This document shows, piece after piece, positions 51,134 through 60,265 of a stretch of DNA of 64,000 nt. A program made the translations under genes and the position numbers. Every line of letters starts with the position of its first letter. The first letter of the stretch is position 1. The notes under the pieces were generated by a model, which saw only the letters and a list, made by a program, of their open reading frames with translations, had not been told where the DNA came from and searched no databases. This DNA is from Aliivibrio finisterrensis_A (GTDB taxonomy: Bacteria > Pseudomonadota > Gammaproteobacteria > Enterobacterales > Vibrionaceae), in the NCBI RefSeq assembly GCF_004167675.1, contig NZ_SEZQ01000001.1; one strand, written 5' to 3'.

Positions 51134-51985
51134 TTAGTTTATGTTGAATTCTTTGAATATTGCATTGCCCACTTCCACAATCACTTGATTACGTGAAGCC
51201 ATGTCTAAATTCGTTTGAGTCAGATAAATAGACATAATAATAGGCGCACGCTTTTCATTCCATAGAATAGCGGTGATACCACGAGATCCAAAACCACCAG
51301 CACCAGAGCGATCCGCAATTGACCAGTTTCTTGGAAGAATCGAACGTAATAATGGATCAGAGACCTTATTATTGACCATCCAACCTTTTAAGGTATTTTT
51401 GTCTGCTGTGGTAAGTGTTTGACCAAATAACAGCTCATTAAGTGTATTTGTCATCGCATTTGGAGTCGTTGTATCCCTGACATCTCCCTTTTGTGCTTCA
51501 TTTAAATCAGGTTCAATACGGTCTAATCGAGTAATGTCATCACCAATTAAGCGTAAGAAAAGCGTGAGAGAAGTTGGAGTTCCAGTTTGTGCTAATACTA
51601 TATTGGCTGCAGTATTGTCACTCATCAGCATCGTAGCTTCGCATGCGCTCTCTGTACTAATTGTTTCACCGATGAACTTTTCAGTGATTGGAGACCATGG
51701 AATGATAGACTCTTGAGTCACTCTTGTTAGTGCTTCTTTATCTAAAAGGTCATTACTTGAGTTGTACAGCATTTGAGCACAAAGCAGAGTTTTAAATGTA
51801 CTCATCATTGGAAAGCGTTGGTCGCCTTTATAGCTCCAGGTAGTATCTGTTGCGGTATCTAGAACTGAAATACCGATAGTACTAGAGCTTGATAGTTCAA
51901 TGGCTTCAACCGTTTCTAATGTAGAAGAAGCAAATACAGAATGAGAGAGCAAAGTTAAGCAAAAAAGCAGTGCGTTACATTTCAT
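51134..51985 (-). CDS. bla: Class A beta-lactamase, CARB-like
   Basis: The 283-residue enzyme has a signal peptide ending near SVFA and all class A motifs: STFK with Ser62 and Lys65 (Ambler 70/73), SDN at 122-124 (130-132), and Glu158 in RIEPDLN (166). The third box is RSG at 226-228 (234-236), where most class A enzymes have KTG; Arg234 is the mark of the carbenicillin-hydrolysing CARB/PSE group. It would hydrolyse penicillins in the periplasm. No integron or transposon is seen nearby, so the gene appears chromosomal. Confidence 0.9.
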   Translation of the reverse strand: MKCNALLFCLTLLSHSVFASSTLETVEAIELSSSSTIGISVLDTATDTTWSYKGDQRFPMMSTFKTLLCAQMLYNSSNDLLDKEALTRVTQESIIPWSPITEKFIGETISTESACEATMLMSDNTAANIVLAQTGTPTSLTLFLRLIGDDITRLDRIEPDLNEAQKGDVRDTTTPNAMTNTLNELLFGQTLTTADKNTLKGWMVNNKVSDPLLRSILPRNWSIADRSGAGGFGSRGITAILWNEKRAPIIMSIYLTQTNLDMASRNQVIVEVGNAIFKEFNIN

Positions 51986-52020
51986 TATTAGTCCTAAAGG
52001 ATATCTTTTATAAATATAGA

Positions 52021-52938
52021 TTAATCAAATTTTCGTTGGTAGCGGGGCAACATACTTTCGTTACCTAACAAACCACCTTGATGGATATAAACTAGCGTTT
52101 GATTGACGTTATTTGATATCCAATCATTCAGGCAGCGCCACATTAGGGGGTCGTATAGTAATTCAAACTCAACACCAGTTTGTAAGAGAAGTGTCTTCCA
52201 CATTTCGTAATCGTGATGATATAACTTACCAAAATGATGTTTTTTCGTTGGTGTTAAAATATCAGGATGATCGGCTTCACCAAGCTCTAAAAACTGTGCG
52301 GTAAGATAAGCATCTCCGCCAACACAGGCACAGGTAATCACGTTTATATCGTGGGCTTTTAAATGTTTATGAAGAAACAGAGCCGTTGTTCCTGTACCAG
52401 AAGGCAAAGCTACGGTTAGAGAGGCTAATCTCTGTTCATTCTTCCATTCAATAAGCTCTGTTGCCAATTGTTTTACGCCGCTTTCAGCCAAACCACAACG
52501 GCCGCCTTCAGGCACAAATAATTCATGATCTTTTGGTTGTCTAACTTGTTGAATGTAATCTAAGCTCCCTAGTGTGCTGCCATCATCTAGTTTGGCGTTA
52601 TTTGTCTCATTTAAAGCGATAATATTTGCGCCAAGATCCAATGCCGCACGATAGTTCCCTTTTGGTGATTCTTTTAAGAATGAAGGAACATGGTCAACGT
52701 AAAAATCTAACTGCCAACCTTTTAGTTGAGCCAATGCAGCTAACGAATAGAGAGAGTTTGCTTGTGGTGAACCATAACCAATGATCGTGGTAATCGCAGG
52801 AAAATCACCGTCTAACAATCCCATAAACTTACGAGCTTTATTGCCAGAAAATTGAGGATGAAGTTTATCATCGCGCTTCAAATAGAAATCGACATCATTA
52901 AATTGATGCTGAGTTATGGGGCTATTTTGGATTTTCAT
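52021..52938 (-). CDS. PLP-dependent ACC deaminase / D-cysteine desulfhydrase-like enzyme
   Basis: The 305 residues belong to the fold-type II PLP enzymes. DVDFYLKRDDKLHPQFSGNKARKFM near 15-38 contains the PLP lysine in the GNKARK segment, and GYGSPQANSLYSLAALA near 65 and ALPSGTGTTALFL near 180 bind cofactor phosphate. The family includes D-cysteine desulfhydrase and 1-aminocyclopropane-1-carboxylate deaminase. Substrate choice is open. The ATG has no strong ribosome site. Confidence 0.83.
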   Translation of the reverse strand: MKIQNSPITQHQFNDVDFYLKRDDKLHPQFSGNKARKFMGLLDGDFPAITTIIGYGSPQANSLYSLAALAQLKGWQLDFYVDHVPSFLKESPKGNYRAALDLGANIIALNETNNAKLDDGSTLGSLDYIQQVRQPKDHELFVPEGGRCGLAESGVKQLATELIEWKNEQRLASLTVALPSGTGTTALFLHKHLKAHDINVITCACVGGDAYLTAQFLELGEADHPDILTPTKKHHFGKLYHHDYEMWKTLLLQTGVEFELLYDPLMWRCLNDWISNNVNQTLVYIHQGGLLGNESMLPRYQRKFD

Positions 52939-53027
52939 GATGAGGCTTAGGTATCAGTAAAAGAAAGGAGATAATAATGACCTTTCTGAGATTTGAAAGG
53001 TCATCTGACGAATAAATGAATATTAAG

Positions 53028-53372
53028 TTACTTCTTCATCATCGCTTTTAAATCAGCAAACGGATTGTGTGTTGCAGTTTGGTGATCGTCTTGGCCTGCT
53101 TTAATTTCAGAACCGTACTGGTCATGCTCAGTGTATTTTGAATGCTCATGATCGTGACAGAAAAGGCACAAAAGTTCCCAGTTACTGCCGTCATTTGGGT
53201 TATTAGTATGGTCGTGATCCTTATGGTGAACCGTTAACTCACGTAAGTTTGAATAAACAAATTCACGCGCACAATTACCACAAACCCAAGGGTACAGTTT
53301 TAATGCTTTTTCACGGTAGCCACTTTCTTGGCGGGCATAAGCGGCACTAGAGCCATAAAAATCAGATGACAT
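53028..53372 (-). CDS. yajD: YajD-like HNH nuclease-family protein
   Basis: The 114 residues match YajD (115 in E. coli). CGNCAREF and CLFCHDHEH supply four cysteines for zinc, and LTVHHKDHDHTNNPNDGSNW holds the HNH-type His-His-Asn. The start at ATG 53372 (MSSDFYGSSAAYARQ) aligns with the family; the frame is open 35 codons further, with a hydrophobic stretch that is not family-like. Nuclease activity is predicted from the fold only. It overlaps no neighbour once this start is used. Confidence 0.83.
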   Translation of the reverse strand: MSSDFYGSSAAYARQESGYREKALKLYPWVCGNCAREFVYSNLRELTVHHKDHDHTNNPNDGSNWELLCLFCHDHEHSKYTEHDQYGSEIKAGQDDHQTATHNPFADLKAMMKK

Positions 53373-53443
53373 ATAAATCTCGACTGCTAAAGTTAATACA
53401 ATAATTATATGGAAAGAATATACCACGTTTTTAAGGAGAATAA

Positions 53444-53911
53444 ATGCTATCAAAATTAGAGTTGAGAATCCCACCACCGCTAGTCATGTTGCTATTTATG
53501 GCGACAGTCTTTGGTTTTGACAAAATAATGCCGTTCGATCTGTTTTATCTGCCTTGGTTAACTTATGTGCTTGTTATTAGTTTAATCGTACTTGGCGGGT
53601 TCGTGTCGTTATGGGGTGTAAAAGAGTTTAGAGACGCTAAGACCACCGTAAACCCATTAAAACCAGAGAGCAGTTCATCGCTTGTGAATTCTGGTATTTA
53701 TCAATACACACGTAACCCTATGTACCTTGGTTTTTTACTTATTTTACTCAGTTCAGTGGTTTATACCCAACACCCACTTGGTTTGGTGAGTGCGCTGGGT
53801 TTTGTTACTTATATGAATCGTTTTCAAATTGAGCCAGAAGAAAAAATCTTGGTTAAACTTTTTGGTGATGAGTTTGTTGACTACATGAATCAAGTTAAAC
53901 GTTGGTTTTAA
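53444..53911 (+). CDS. Isoprenylcysteine carboxyl methyltransferase-family membrane protein
   Basis: The 155-residue protein has about four membrane helices and the C-terminal family motif: SGIYQYTRNPMYLGFLLILL near 82-101, then EPEEKILVKLFGDEFVDYMNQVKRW (cited in part). The RNPMYLG and EE..L...FG..Y segments bind S-adenosylmethionine and are shared by ICMT, phospholipid methyltransferases and DUF1295 proteins. In bacteria the substrate is usually unknown. It is divergent from the yajD-like gene. Confidence 0.8.
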   Translation: MLSKLELRIPPPLVMLLFMATVFGFDKIMPFDLFYLPWLTYVLVISLIVLGGFVSLWGVKEFRDAKTTVNPLKPESSSSLVNSGIYQYTRNPMYLGFLLILLSSVVYTQHPLGLVSALGFVTYMNRFQIEPEEKILVKLFGDEFVDYMNQVKRWF

Positions 53912-54049
53912 TTTGTCGTAAATACAATGCAGTGAACTTGACATTTCTATGACAGAGATTTGGGTAATTTCGTCTTAGAGGTCACGAAAATATTAGCCTA
54001 AATATTCTATTATGTGTTTATAAATTAAGCATCATGGCTGGGGTGTGAT

Positions 54050-54826
54050 ATGAAACATAAAATAAAATTTTTGATTAAAATAGTACTGTTTTTTGCGTTT
54101 TTCGGCATAGTAGGTCACGTGTTTGCTGCAGATGAGTTAAGTGCAAATACGATTGTTAAAAAATCGGATGCTCAAATGCGTGGTGATTCGAGTTACACAG
54201 AATTAACCATGAATATTATACGACCTGATTGGACACGCAGCATGAGCATGAAGAGTTGGACTAAGGAACAAAATCTCTCTTTAGTATTGATTACAGGGCC
54301 AGCAAAAGATCGCGGCAGTGCTTCTCTTAAGCGCGATAAAGAGATGTGGAGTTGGATTCCAAATATTGAGCGAGTGATAAAAATAGCCCCTTCAATGTTG
54401 GGTCAATCATGGATGGGCTCTGATTTTACCAATGATGATTTGATCAACCAATCGTCAATTGTGGTGGATTACGACCACAAAATGGTTAAACAAGAAATGA
54501 TCGACGGCGATAAAACATGGGTGATTGATGCAATAGCAAAACCAGATGCGCCTGTGGTGTGGAGTAAAGTACGTTTATGGATATCACAAGAGACGTTCTT
54601 ACAACGCAAAGTCGAGTCGTATGATGAGTTCGATGAGCTAGTTAATACCATGACAACCTATGATATTAAAGAAATGGGCAATCGCATGGTAGCAACAAGA
54701 ATGGAAATGGTGCCTGCCGATAAACCCGGTAATAAAACCGAAATGATTACCCATAAAGCGCAATTTAATTTCCTTATCAATGATGAGTTTTTCTCACAAG
54801 GCCAAATGAAATCATTACGTAATTAA
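54050..54826 (+). CDS. LolA-like outer-membrane lipoprotein-sorting protein
   Basis: The 258 residues have a signal peptide ending near VFAAD and a LolA/VP-like periplasmic fold of the PF17131 type. Recognisable are ANTIVKKSDAQMRG, MKSWTKEQNLSLVLITGPAKDRG, the SWIPNIERVIKIAPSMLGQSWMGSDFTNDDL region (cited in part) and the long alternating sheet. The family is associated with lipid or lipoprotein transport to the outer membrane. It is the first gene of a cluster with two FtsX-like permeases and an ATPase. Confidence 0.85.
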   Translation: MKHKIKFLIKIVLFFAFFGIVGHVFAADELSANTIVKKSDAQMRGDSSYTELTMNIIRPDWTRSMSMKSWTKEQNLSLVLITGPAKDRGSASLKRDKEMWSWIPNIERVIKIAPSMLGQSWMGSDFTNDDLINQSSIVVDYDHKMVKQEMIDGDKTWVIDAIAKPDAPVVWSKVRLWISQETFLQRKVESYDEFDELVNTMTTYDIKEMGNRMVATRMEMVPADKPGNKTEMITHKAQFNFLINDEFFSQGQMKSLRN

Positions 54827-54857
54827 GCCATTAATTCCTTATTTCTAGGCGGTAAAC

Positions 54858-56087
54858 ATGCTTATTAAGTTAGCTTGGCGAAACCTATGGCGACAAAAAA
54901 GAAGAACCTTGCTAACGGCCTCTGCGTTAGCGCTGGCCTTGTTGCTTTCATTATTAATGCGAAGCATTCAAGAGGGCAGTTATACCGCAAACATCGAGAA
55001 TGCGGCTCGTTTATCTACGGGCCTTATTCAACTGCAAAATCCAGAATTTAAAGAAAGCCAAAGCATTGATGATTTATTGCCAATGAGCGATGACTTTATT
55101 AAACCCACGAAGCAACAGCCTAATATTGAATTTGCACTTCCACGTATCGAAACCTTTTCTCTTGCTGCCGCGAATGATAAATCAAAAGGCGTGATGGTAG
55201 TGGGTGTCGATCCAACACCAGAAACCGCTTATTCTGGTTTGGCAAATAAAGTCGTTAAAGGAAGCTACTTCTCATCAGACGACAAAGCCATTCTTATATC
55301 AGAAGGGCTTGCCCAATTTTTTAATCTCACCCTTGGTGACGAGGTTGTGCTTTATGGGCAAGGCTATCGAGGTCAAACCGCTGCTGGATTGTATCTGATT
55401 AAAGGGATTGTGCATTTTCCAATGCCTGAGCTGAACAACCAACTTATCTATTTACCTATCAAAGAAGCATCTCATTTATTTAGCACAGAAGATCAAGTCA
55501 CCGCTTGGGTACTGCATACTCGTGATTTTTCACAACTGTCACAAACGGTGGATGATCTACAAATAGGGTATGGCTCAAACGTTGCTGTTCGCCCTTGGAA
55601 TGATCTTAGCCCCGAAATGGAACAGCAGATCCAAATTGATCGGGTGAGTGGCATTATCATGATGTACATCTTATACGGTATTGTTGGCTTTGGTCTGTTT
55701 GCCACTTTACTAATGATGACCTTAGAAAGACAGCGTGAATTTGGTGTGATGCTAGCGACAGGAATGGTTCGAGTAAAGTTATTAAAGTTATTAGTTCTTG
55801 AATCCCTGTTTATCGGATTGTTAGGTATTGCTATAGGCTTAGTTATTGCCATTCCTATCTTAGGCTATTTGTATATTAATCCTATTACCTTAAGCGGAGA
55901 TACAGCACAAGCCATGCTCGAAATGGGCTATGAACCTATTATTCCAGTATTAATTAGTTCAGGCTTATTTATTGATCAGATAGTGATTATAATAGGGCTA
56001 CTATTGCTCTGTCTTATTTATCCACTGTGGCGTATTTACCATCTCTCGATTGTCTCTGCACTTAAAGGAGGTTCGCATGCTGGTTAA
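54858..56087 (+). CDS. FtsX/LolC-like ABC transporter permease
   Basis: The 409 residues have the MacB/FtsX/LolC layout: one membrane helix after KLAWRNLWRQKRRTLLTASALALALLLSL (first 30 residues), a large periplasmic domain with a repeat of beta segments, and three helices near the end (about 270-400). AGGCGG precedes the ATG. The second permease gene overlaps its last 11 bases. Confidence 0.87.
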   Translation: MLIKLAWRNLWRQKRRTLLTASALALALLLSLLMRSIQEGSYTANIENAARLSTGLIQLQNPEFKESQSIDDLLPMSDDFIKPTKQQPNIEFALPRIETFSLAAANDKSKGVMVVGVDPTPETAYSGLANKVVKGSYFSSDDKAILISEGLAQFFNLTLGDEVVLYGQGYRGQTAAGLYLIKGIVHFPMPELNNQLIYLPIKEASHLFSTEDQVTAWVLHTRDFSQLSQTVDDLQIGYGSNVAVRPWNDLSPEMEQQIQIDRVSGIIMMYILYGIVGFGLFATLLMMTLERQREFGVMLATGMVRVKLLKLLVLESLFIGLLGIAIGLVIAIPILGYLYINPITLSGDTAQAMLEMGYEPIIPVLISSGLFIDQIVIIIGLLLLCLIYPLWRIYHLSIVSALKGGSHAG

Positions 56088-57294
56088 ATTGGCGTGGCGC
56101 AACGTATGGCGCAATAAATTACGAACCTCCATTATGTTGGGAGCCATGATTTTTGGTGTCGCTGGTGTTATGTTGATGATGGGGTTTATGAATGGGATCA
56201 TTGATAATTTGGTAAAAAATACCATTCAGTGGCAAACCAGTCATATTCAAATCCATCAGAAAAATTACGCATTAAATCCAGACATTAATCTAGTGATTGA
56301 TGATGAAGCTGAGATAACCAAACTGCTAGAACAAGCACCACAAGTCAAAGCATGGACAAGCAGAACCTTAGTTAATGGGATGATAGCGTCAGCACGCAGT
56401 ACGCGTGGTATTCAAATAAACGGCATTGATTTAGAGTCAGAGCCTAAGATAACCCCAATTGCAGATCATATTCTTGAAGGGGAATGGCTTGATAATAAAG
56501 GTCGAAATCCCATTTTAGTGTCACAGAAAACGGCGGATCGATTAAAGCTCAGAGTAGGCTCAAAAGTCGTGCTCACGTTTACCGATACTACTGGTGATGT
56601 TACTGGCGCGGCGTTTCGAGTTAGGGGGATCTTTAAAACCTCATCCAGTACGTTTGATGATGCCAACGCGTATGTCCGAAAAGCCGATATTCAACAACTT
56701 GGCCAAGTGCATTTTGATCATGAAATCGCAATTTTGCTGCACGATGAGGCTCAAGTTAGTGATTTTCGAGAGCAGTTAATGAGTTCTATATCAAATAAAA
56801 ATAAGGTTCAAGATTGGCTTCAATTACAGCCAATACTGTCGACAATGATGAGTTCGATGAATGCCGGTAATCAAGTGATCTTAGTTATTTTTGTTATCGC
56901 AATGGGCTTTGGCATCATCAATATTCTTCTGATGTCAGTCTTTGAGCGAACCAGAGAGTTTGGTGTATTAATGGCGGTTGGAATGAAGAAAGGCAATATT
57001 CGCCGTTTAATTATTTTAGAATCCGGCTTTATTGGAATAATTGGCGCGGGTTCTGGTGTTATTTTCTCCTTATTTTTATTGTTTCTTCTTAGCAAAACCG
57101 GAATTCCACTTGAAGCGATGGCAGAAGGGTTAAATGCATTTGGTATTGATTCGGTTTTATACCCAAGTGTCTCATTTAGTGATTATGTTACCGTTTTTGT
57201 GATGGTGTGGTGTGTCAGTGTATTGGCTGGCCTTTATCCGGCCCATCAAATTATTAAGAAGAAACCCGTCGAAGCCATGGCAGAGAAACAATAA
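56077..57294 (+). CDS. FtsX/LolE-like ABC transporter permease
   Basis: This 405-residue protein is a paralogue of the preceding permease. It has KLAWRNVWRNKLRTSIMLGAMIF at the start (cited in part), a periplasmic domain, then three helices containing FGIINILLMSVFERTREFGVLMAVG, a hallmark of LolC/E and MacB permeases. GGAGG four bases before ATG 56077 decides the start; a longer frame to 56050 has no site. The two permeases are expected to form a heterodimer with the ATPase that follows. Confidence 0.87.
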   Translation: MLVKLAWRNVWRNKLRTSIMLGAMIFGVAGVMLMMGFMNGIIDNLVKNTIQWQTSHIQIHQKNYALNPDINLVIDDEAEITKLLEQAPQVKAWTSRTLVNGMIASARSTRGIQINGIDLESEPKITPIADHILEGEWLDNKGRNPILVSQKTADRLKLRVGSKVVLTFTDTTGDVTGAAFRVRGIFKTSSSTFDDANAYVRKADIQQLGQVHFDHEIAILLHDEAQVSDFREQLMSSISNKNKVQDWLQLQPILSTMMSSMNAGNQVILVIFVIAMGFGIINILLMSVFERTREFGVLMAVGMKKGNIRRLIILESGFIGIIGAGSGVIFSLFLLFLLSKTGIPLEAMAEGLNAFGIDSVLYPSVSFSDYVTVFVMVWCVSVLAGLYPAHQIIKKKPVEAMAEKQ

Positions 57295-57304
57295 GGTAAA
57301 AAGT

Positions 57305-57988
57305 ATGACGATAAAAATTGAGCAGTTATGCAAAACCTATAACCCAGAGTCGGATTTTCCTGTCCATGCGGTTGATCACCTTGATTTGGTTATTGAGCAA
57401 GGGGAGTTTGTTGCGGTGATTGGACCATCAGGATCAGGAAAAACAACCTTATTAAATATGTTGGGTGGGATCGACAGCGCTAGCTCAGGAAAAGTGAGTA
57501 TTGATGGTAATGAGCTGACAGTTATGGACGAAAAGAAGCTGATAGAGTTTCGTCGTGACAATATAGGATTCATCTTTCAAGACTACAGTTTATTGCCTGT
57601 ATTAACCGCATTAGAGAATGTGGAGTTCGTTATGCAGTTACAGGGTCACGCTGAAGCAGAGTGTAAACAAAGAGCTCAAGACTTACTGAAAAAAGTAGGC
57701 CTAGAAGATCAGCAACATAAAAGACCAGCCCAACTCTCTGGCGGGCAGCAGCAACGAGTTGCGGTTGCACGAGCGCTCGCTCCAAGGCCACGCTTTATTA
57801 TGGCAGACGAACCAACGGCAAATCTAGATGCTAAAAGCACCGCAGAGCTGCTTGACATTATGGAGAGCTTAAATAAAGAAGAGGGAACTACATTTATTTT
57901 TTCTACCCATGATTCAAGGGTATTTGATAGAGCGAAGCGAGTCATCGTGTTTGAAGATGGACAATTGAAAGAAGACAAACCGCAATAA
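57305..57988 (+). CDS. LolD/MacB-type ABC transporter ATPase
   Basis: The 227 residues carry Walker A (GPSGSGKTT near 40), the Q-loop FQDYSLLP, the ABC signature LSGGQQQRVAVARALA near 138, Walker B (FIMADEPTANLD) and the switch His. Length fits the LolD/MacB/FtsE subfamily. ATG 57305 is ten bases after the second permease stop; a frame open to 57212 overlaps that gene and is rejected. Together with the LolA-like protein and permeases it forms a Lol-like export system. Confidence 0.9.
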   Translation: MTIKIEQLCKTYNPESDFPVHAVDHLDLVIEQGEFVAVIGPSGSGKTTLLNMLGGIDSASSGKVSIDGNELTVMDEKKLIEFRRDNIGFIFQDYSLLPVLTALENVEFVMQLQGHAEAECKQRAQDLLKKVGLEDQQHKRPAQLSGGQQQRVAVARALAPRPRFIMADEPTANLDAKSTAELLDIMESLNKEEGTTFIFSTHDSRVFDRAKRVIVFEDGQLKEDKPQ

Positions 57989-58118
57989 CTGCCGCATTTT
58001 GTGAGATAGATCTTGACCTTAATCTGATAGGACATAAACTCCTTTGATTAGATTTATTTAAGAAAGGTATGAGCAGCTCTGTTTTATGCCTGTTTCTATT
58101 CATTGACGAGGTTAAGTC

Positions 58119-59021
58119 ATGTCTAAACGTGATTATTATGAAGTCCTTGGTGTCTCCAAAAGTAGTACAGAAAAAGAGATCAAAAAAGCGTACAAACGTC
58201 TTGCGATGAAATACCACCCAGATAAAAATCCAGGTGATGCGCAAGCCGCAGATAAGTTTAAAGAAATTAAAGAAGCGTATGAAATTCTAACTGATGCTGA
58301 TAAACGCGGTCAGTATGATGACTATGGTCATTCAGCATTCCAAAATGGTGGCATGGGTGGCGGCGGTTTTGGCGGTGGTCATAGCCAAGGTTTTAGTGGC
58401 TTCGAAGATATTTTCGGTGGCGCATTTGGTGGTCGTTCACGTGGTGGTTTTGGCGGCGGCGGTGGTTTTGAAGATATGTTCTCTCAACAGCGTCAACCAC
58501 GCCCACAAAAAGGTCAAGATCGTCAGTTTAGCTTAACGGTTGAATTTGCTGATGCGATCAACGGCTGCGAGCAAGTTATCGAATTACCAGTCAATGGCGT
58601 GAACAAAAAAATCAACGTTAAAGTACCTGCAGGTATTGAAGACGGTGAGAAAATTCGCTTTGTTGGTAAAGGCGAAGCGGGCGCATACGGCGGCCCAGCG
58701 GGTGACTTATTAATTCAGATTAATACGCGTCCGCACACGCATTTAAAACGTGAAGGTAATGATTTAATTTGCCCAGTAACTACCGACTTTGCAACAGCTG
58801 CATTGGGTGGTGAAGTTGAGATCCAAACCCTAGAAAGTCGCTTTAAATTAAAAGTACCAGCAGGAACTCAAAGCGGTCGTAAATTCCGCATGAAAGAAAA
58901 AGGCGTGAAGAGCCGTAAAGGTGCGACGGGTGATCTAATGGTGGTTATTACTGTGGCGACACCGACGAATCTGACTGAAGAGCAGAAAGAACTGTTGATC
59001 AAGTTCAGGGAACTGTCGTAA
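58119..59021 (+). CDS. DnaJ-like co-chaperone without a zinc domain (CbpA/DnaJB type)
   Basis: The 300 residues start with a J domain (HPD at 33-35 in KYHPDKNPGD), continue with a Gly/Phe-rich linker (about 73-125) and end with the DnaJ C-terminal beta domains. There are no CxxCxGxG zinc repeats. That makes it a class B (CbpA-like) co-chaperone; the J domain and linker are closer to DnaJ than to CbpA. It would stimulate DnaK. It lies between the ABC ATPase gene and an outer-membrane barrel gene in the same direction, about 130 and 65 bases from them. Confidence 0.88.
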   Translation: MSKRDYYEVLGVSKSSTEKEIKKAYKRLAMKYHPDKNPGDAQAADKFKEIKEAYEILTDADKRGQYDDYGHSAFQNGGMGGGGFGGGHSQGFSGFEDIFGGAFGGRSRGGFGGGGGFEDMFSQQRQPRPQKGQDRQFSLTVEFADAINGCEQVIELPVNGVNKKINVKVPAGIEDGEKIRFVGKGEAGAYGGPAGDLLIQINTRPHTHLKREGNDLICPVTTDFATAALGGEVEIQTLESRFKLKVPAGTQSGRKFRMKEKGVKSRKGATGDLMVVITVATPTNLTEEQKELLIKFRELS

Positions 59022-59086
59022 CCTAATTATTATCAAACAGACATAATACTTATCTAGAATAGGTATCACTAAGAGGGCATGAACGG

Positions 59087-60265
59087 ATGAAGAGAATATT
59101 CACAAGGTTCGTGCCTTTTTTATTATTACTTCCCTTATCAAGCCTCGCTCAAATTCCCGGTTTAGCCCCAGAGAAAAGCTGGGATTTAAACGGCTATGTA
59201 AAGTACATGGCAACCAGTACCATCCCAAACTCGGGCGACGCTATCTTTGATAATATTGTCCATCAACGTTTTAATTTTGAATACCGATTTAATGATCAAT
59301 TACGCGTGAATTTGGGTATGCGCAACCGTCTATTGTTTGGCGATAGCGCTGAGTACCCAAATTATGGTGACTTTATCTCTTATGATCCCGGCTACGTTGA
59401 TTTATCTAAAAATTGGATAGATAAAAAAGGGATGATAGGAAACACGCAATTTGATCGAGCTTATCTCAATTGGAATAAAGACGATTGGCAATTTCGAGCT
59501 GGGCGTTTTCGTATAAATTGGGGAATGACCACCGTATGGAACCCAAACGATATCTTTAATTCATATTCCATCTATGATTTTGATTATGAAGAGCGACCTG
59601 GAACCGATGCCATAATGGTAAGTAAAAAACTCGGTTTTGCGAGTTCAATTGACTTGGTTTTTAATCCCAGTTCAGCCAGTGAGTTAGACAGCTATGCAGC
59701 GCGGTATCTGTTTAATAAACAGGGGTGGGACATGCAGGTATTACTCGGTAAGTCTCAGCTAGATTATGTGGTAGGTGCAGGCTTTGCAGGGGATATTTAT
59801 GGCGCAGGGCTGCGTGGTGAGTTCAGTTGGTTTGAGCCCACTCAACGTCGTTATGATAACCAAGATCTCGTTGCATCCAGTGTTTCAAGCCTTGAAATGG
59901 ATTATCGCTTTAATGGAACTGAAAACTGGGTGATTCAAGGCTCTCTCATGCATATCTCAGAACCTCAAGATGCTGATAATGCAATGGCATACTTAAATTT
60001 ACCACTCAGCGCCAGAACCCTTAGCTTTACCCATTGGACATGGTATTCAAGCTTAGGTGTGGATTTATCGCCATTATCAAGACTCACCTTTATGAACAGT
60101 TATTACGATGATGGATCTTTCTTTGTTGGTGTTAATCAGACCTACTCACTAGCCGATGATTGGCAATTAATTGGTGTTGTGCAATATTTTGATGGAGCGA
60201 GCGACAGCGTGTTTGGCGAAAACCCAAGTACCTTGCTATACGCTCAAATCAAATGGAGTTTTTAG
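59087..60265 (+). CDS. Outer-membrane beta-barrel protein of unknown role
   Basis: The 392 residues have a signal peptide ending near SLAQ, then LNGYVKYMATST-like alternating strands, dense in Trp, Tyr and Asn, and end in IKWSF, a classical barrel-insertion C-terminus. I do not recognise a named family, though it resembles DUF1302-like barrels. The gene lies at the end of a run with the LolA-like protein, ABC permeases and ATPase, and may be their outer-membrane partner. Functional linkage is inference. Confidence 0.75.
   Translation: MKRIFTRFVPFLLLLPLSSLAQIPGLAPEKSWDLNGYVKYMATSTIPNSGDAIFDNIVHQRFNFEYRFNDQLRVNLGMRNRLLFGDSAEYPNYGDFISYDPGYVDLSKNWIDKKGMIGNTQFDRAYLNWNKDDWQFRAGRFRINWGMTTVWNPNDIFNSYSIYDFDYEERPGTDAIMVSKKLGFASSIDLVFNPSSASELDSYAARYLFNKQGWDMQVLLGKSQLDYVVGAGFAGDIYGAGLRGEFSWFEPTQRRYDNQDLVASSVSSLEMDYRFNGTENWVIQGSLMHISEPQDADNAMAYLNLPLSARTLSFTHWTWYSSLGVDLSPLSRLTFMNSYYDDGSFFVGVNQTYSLADDWQLIGVVQYFDGASDSVFGENPSTLLYAQIKWSF

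Noticed and set aside
53373..53477. Extended hydrophobic N-terminus of the YajD-like protein
   Set aside because: The family starts at MSSDFYGSS, and the extension would overlap the divergent gene and its promoter.
57212..57304. Extended N-terminus of the ABC ATPase
   Set aside because: The extra 31 codons lie inside the upstream permease gene in another frame and are not family-like.
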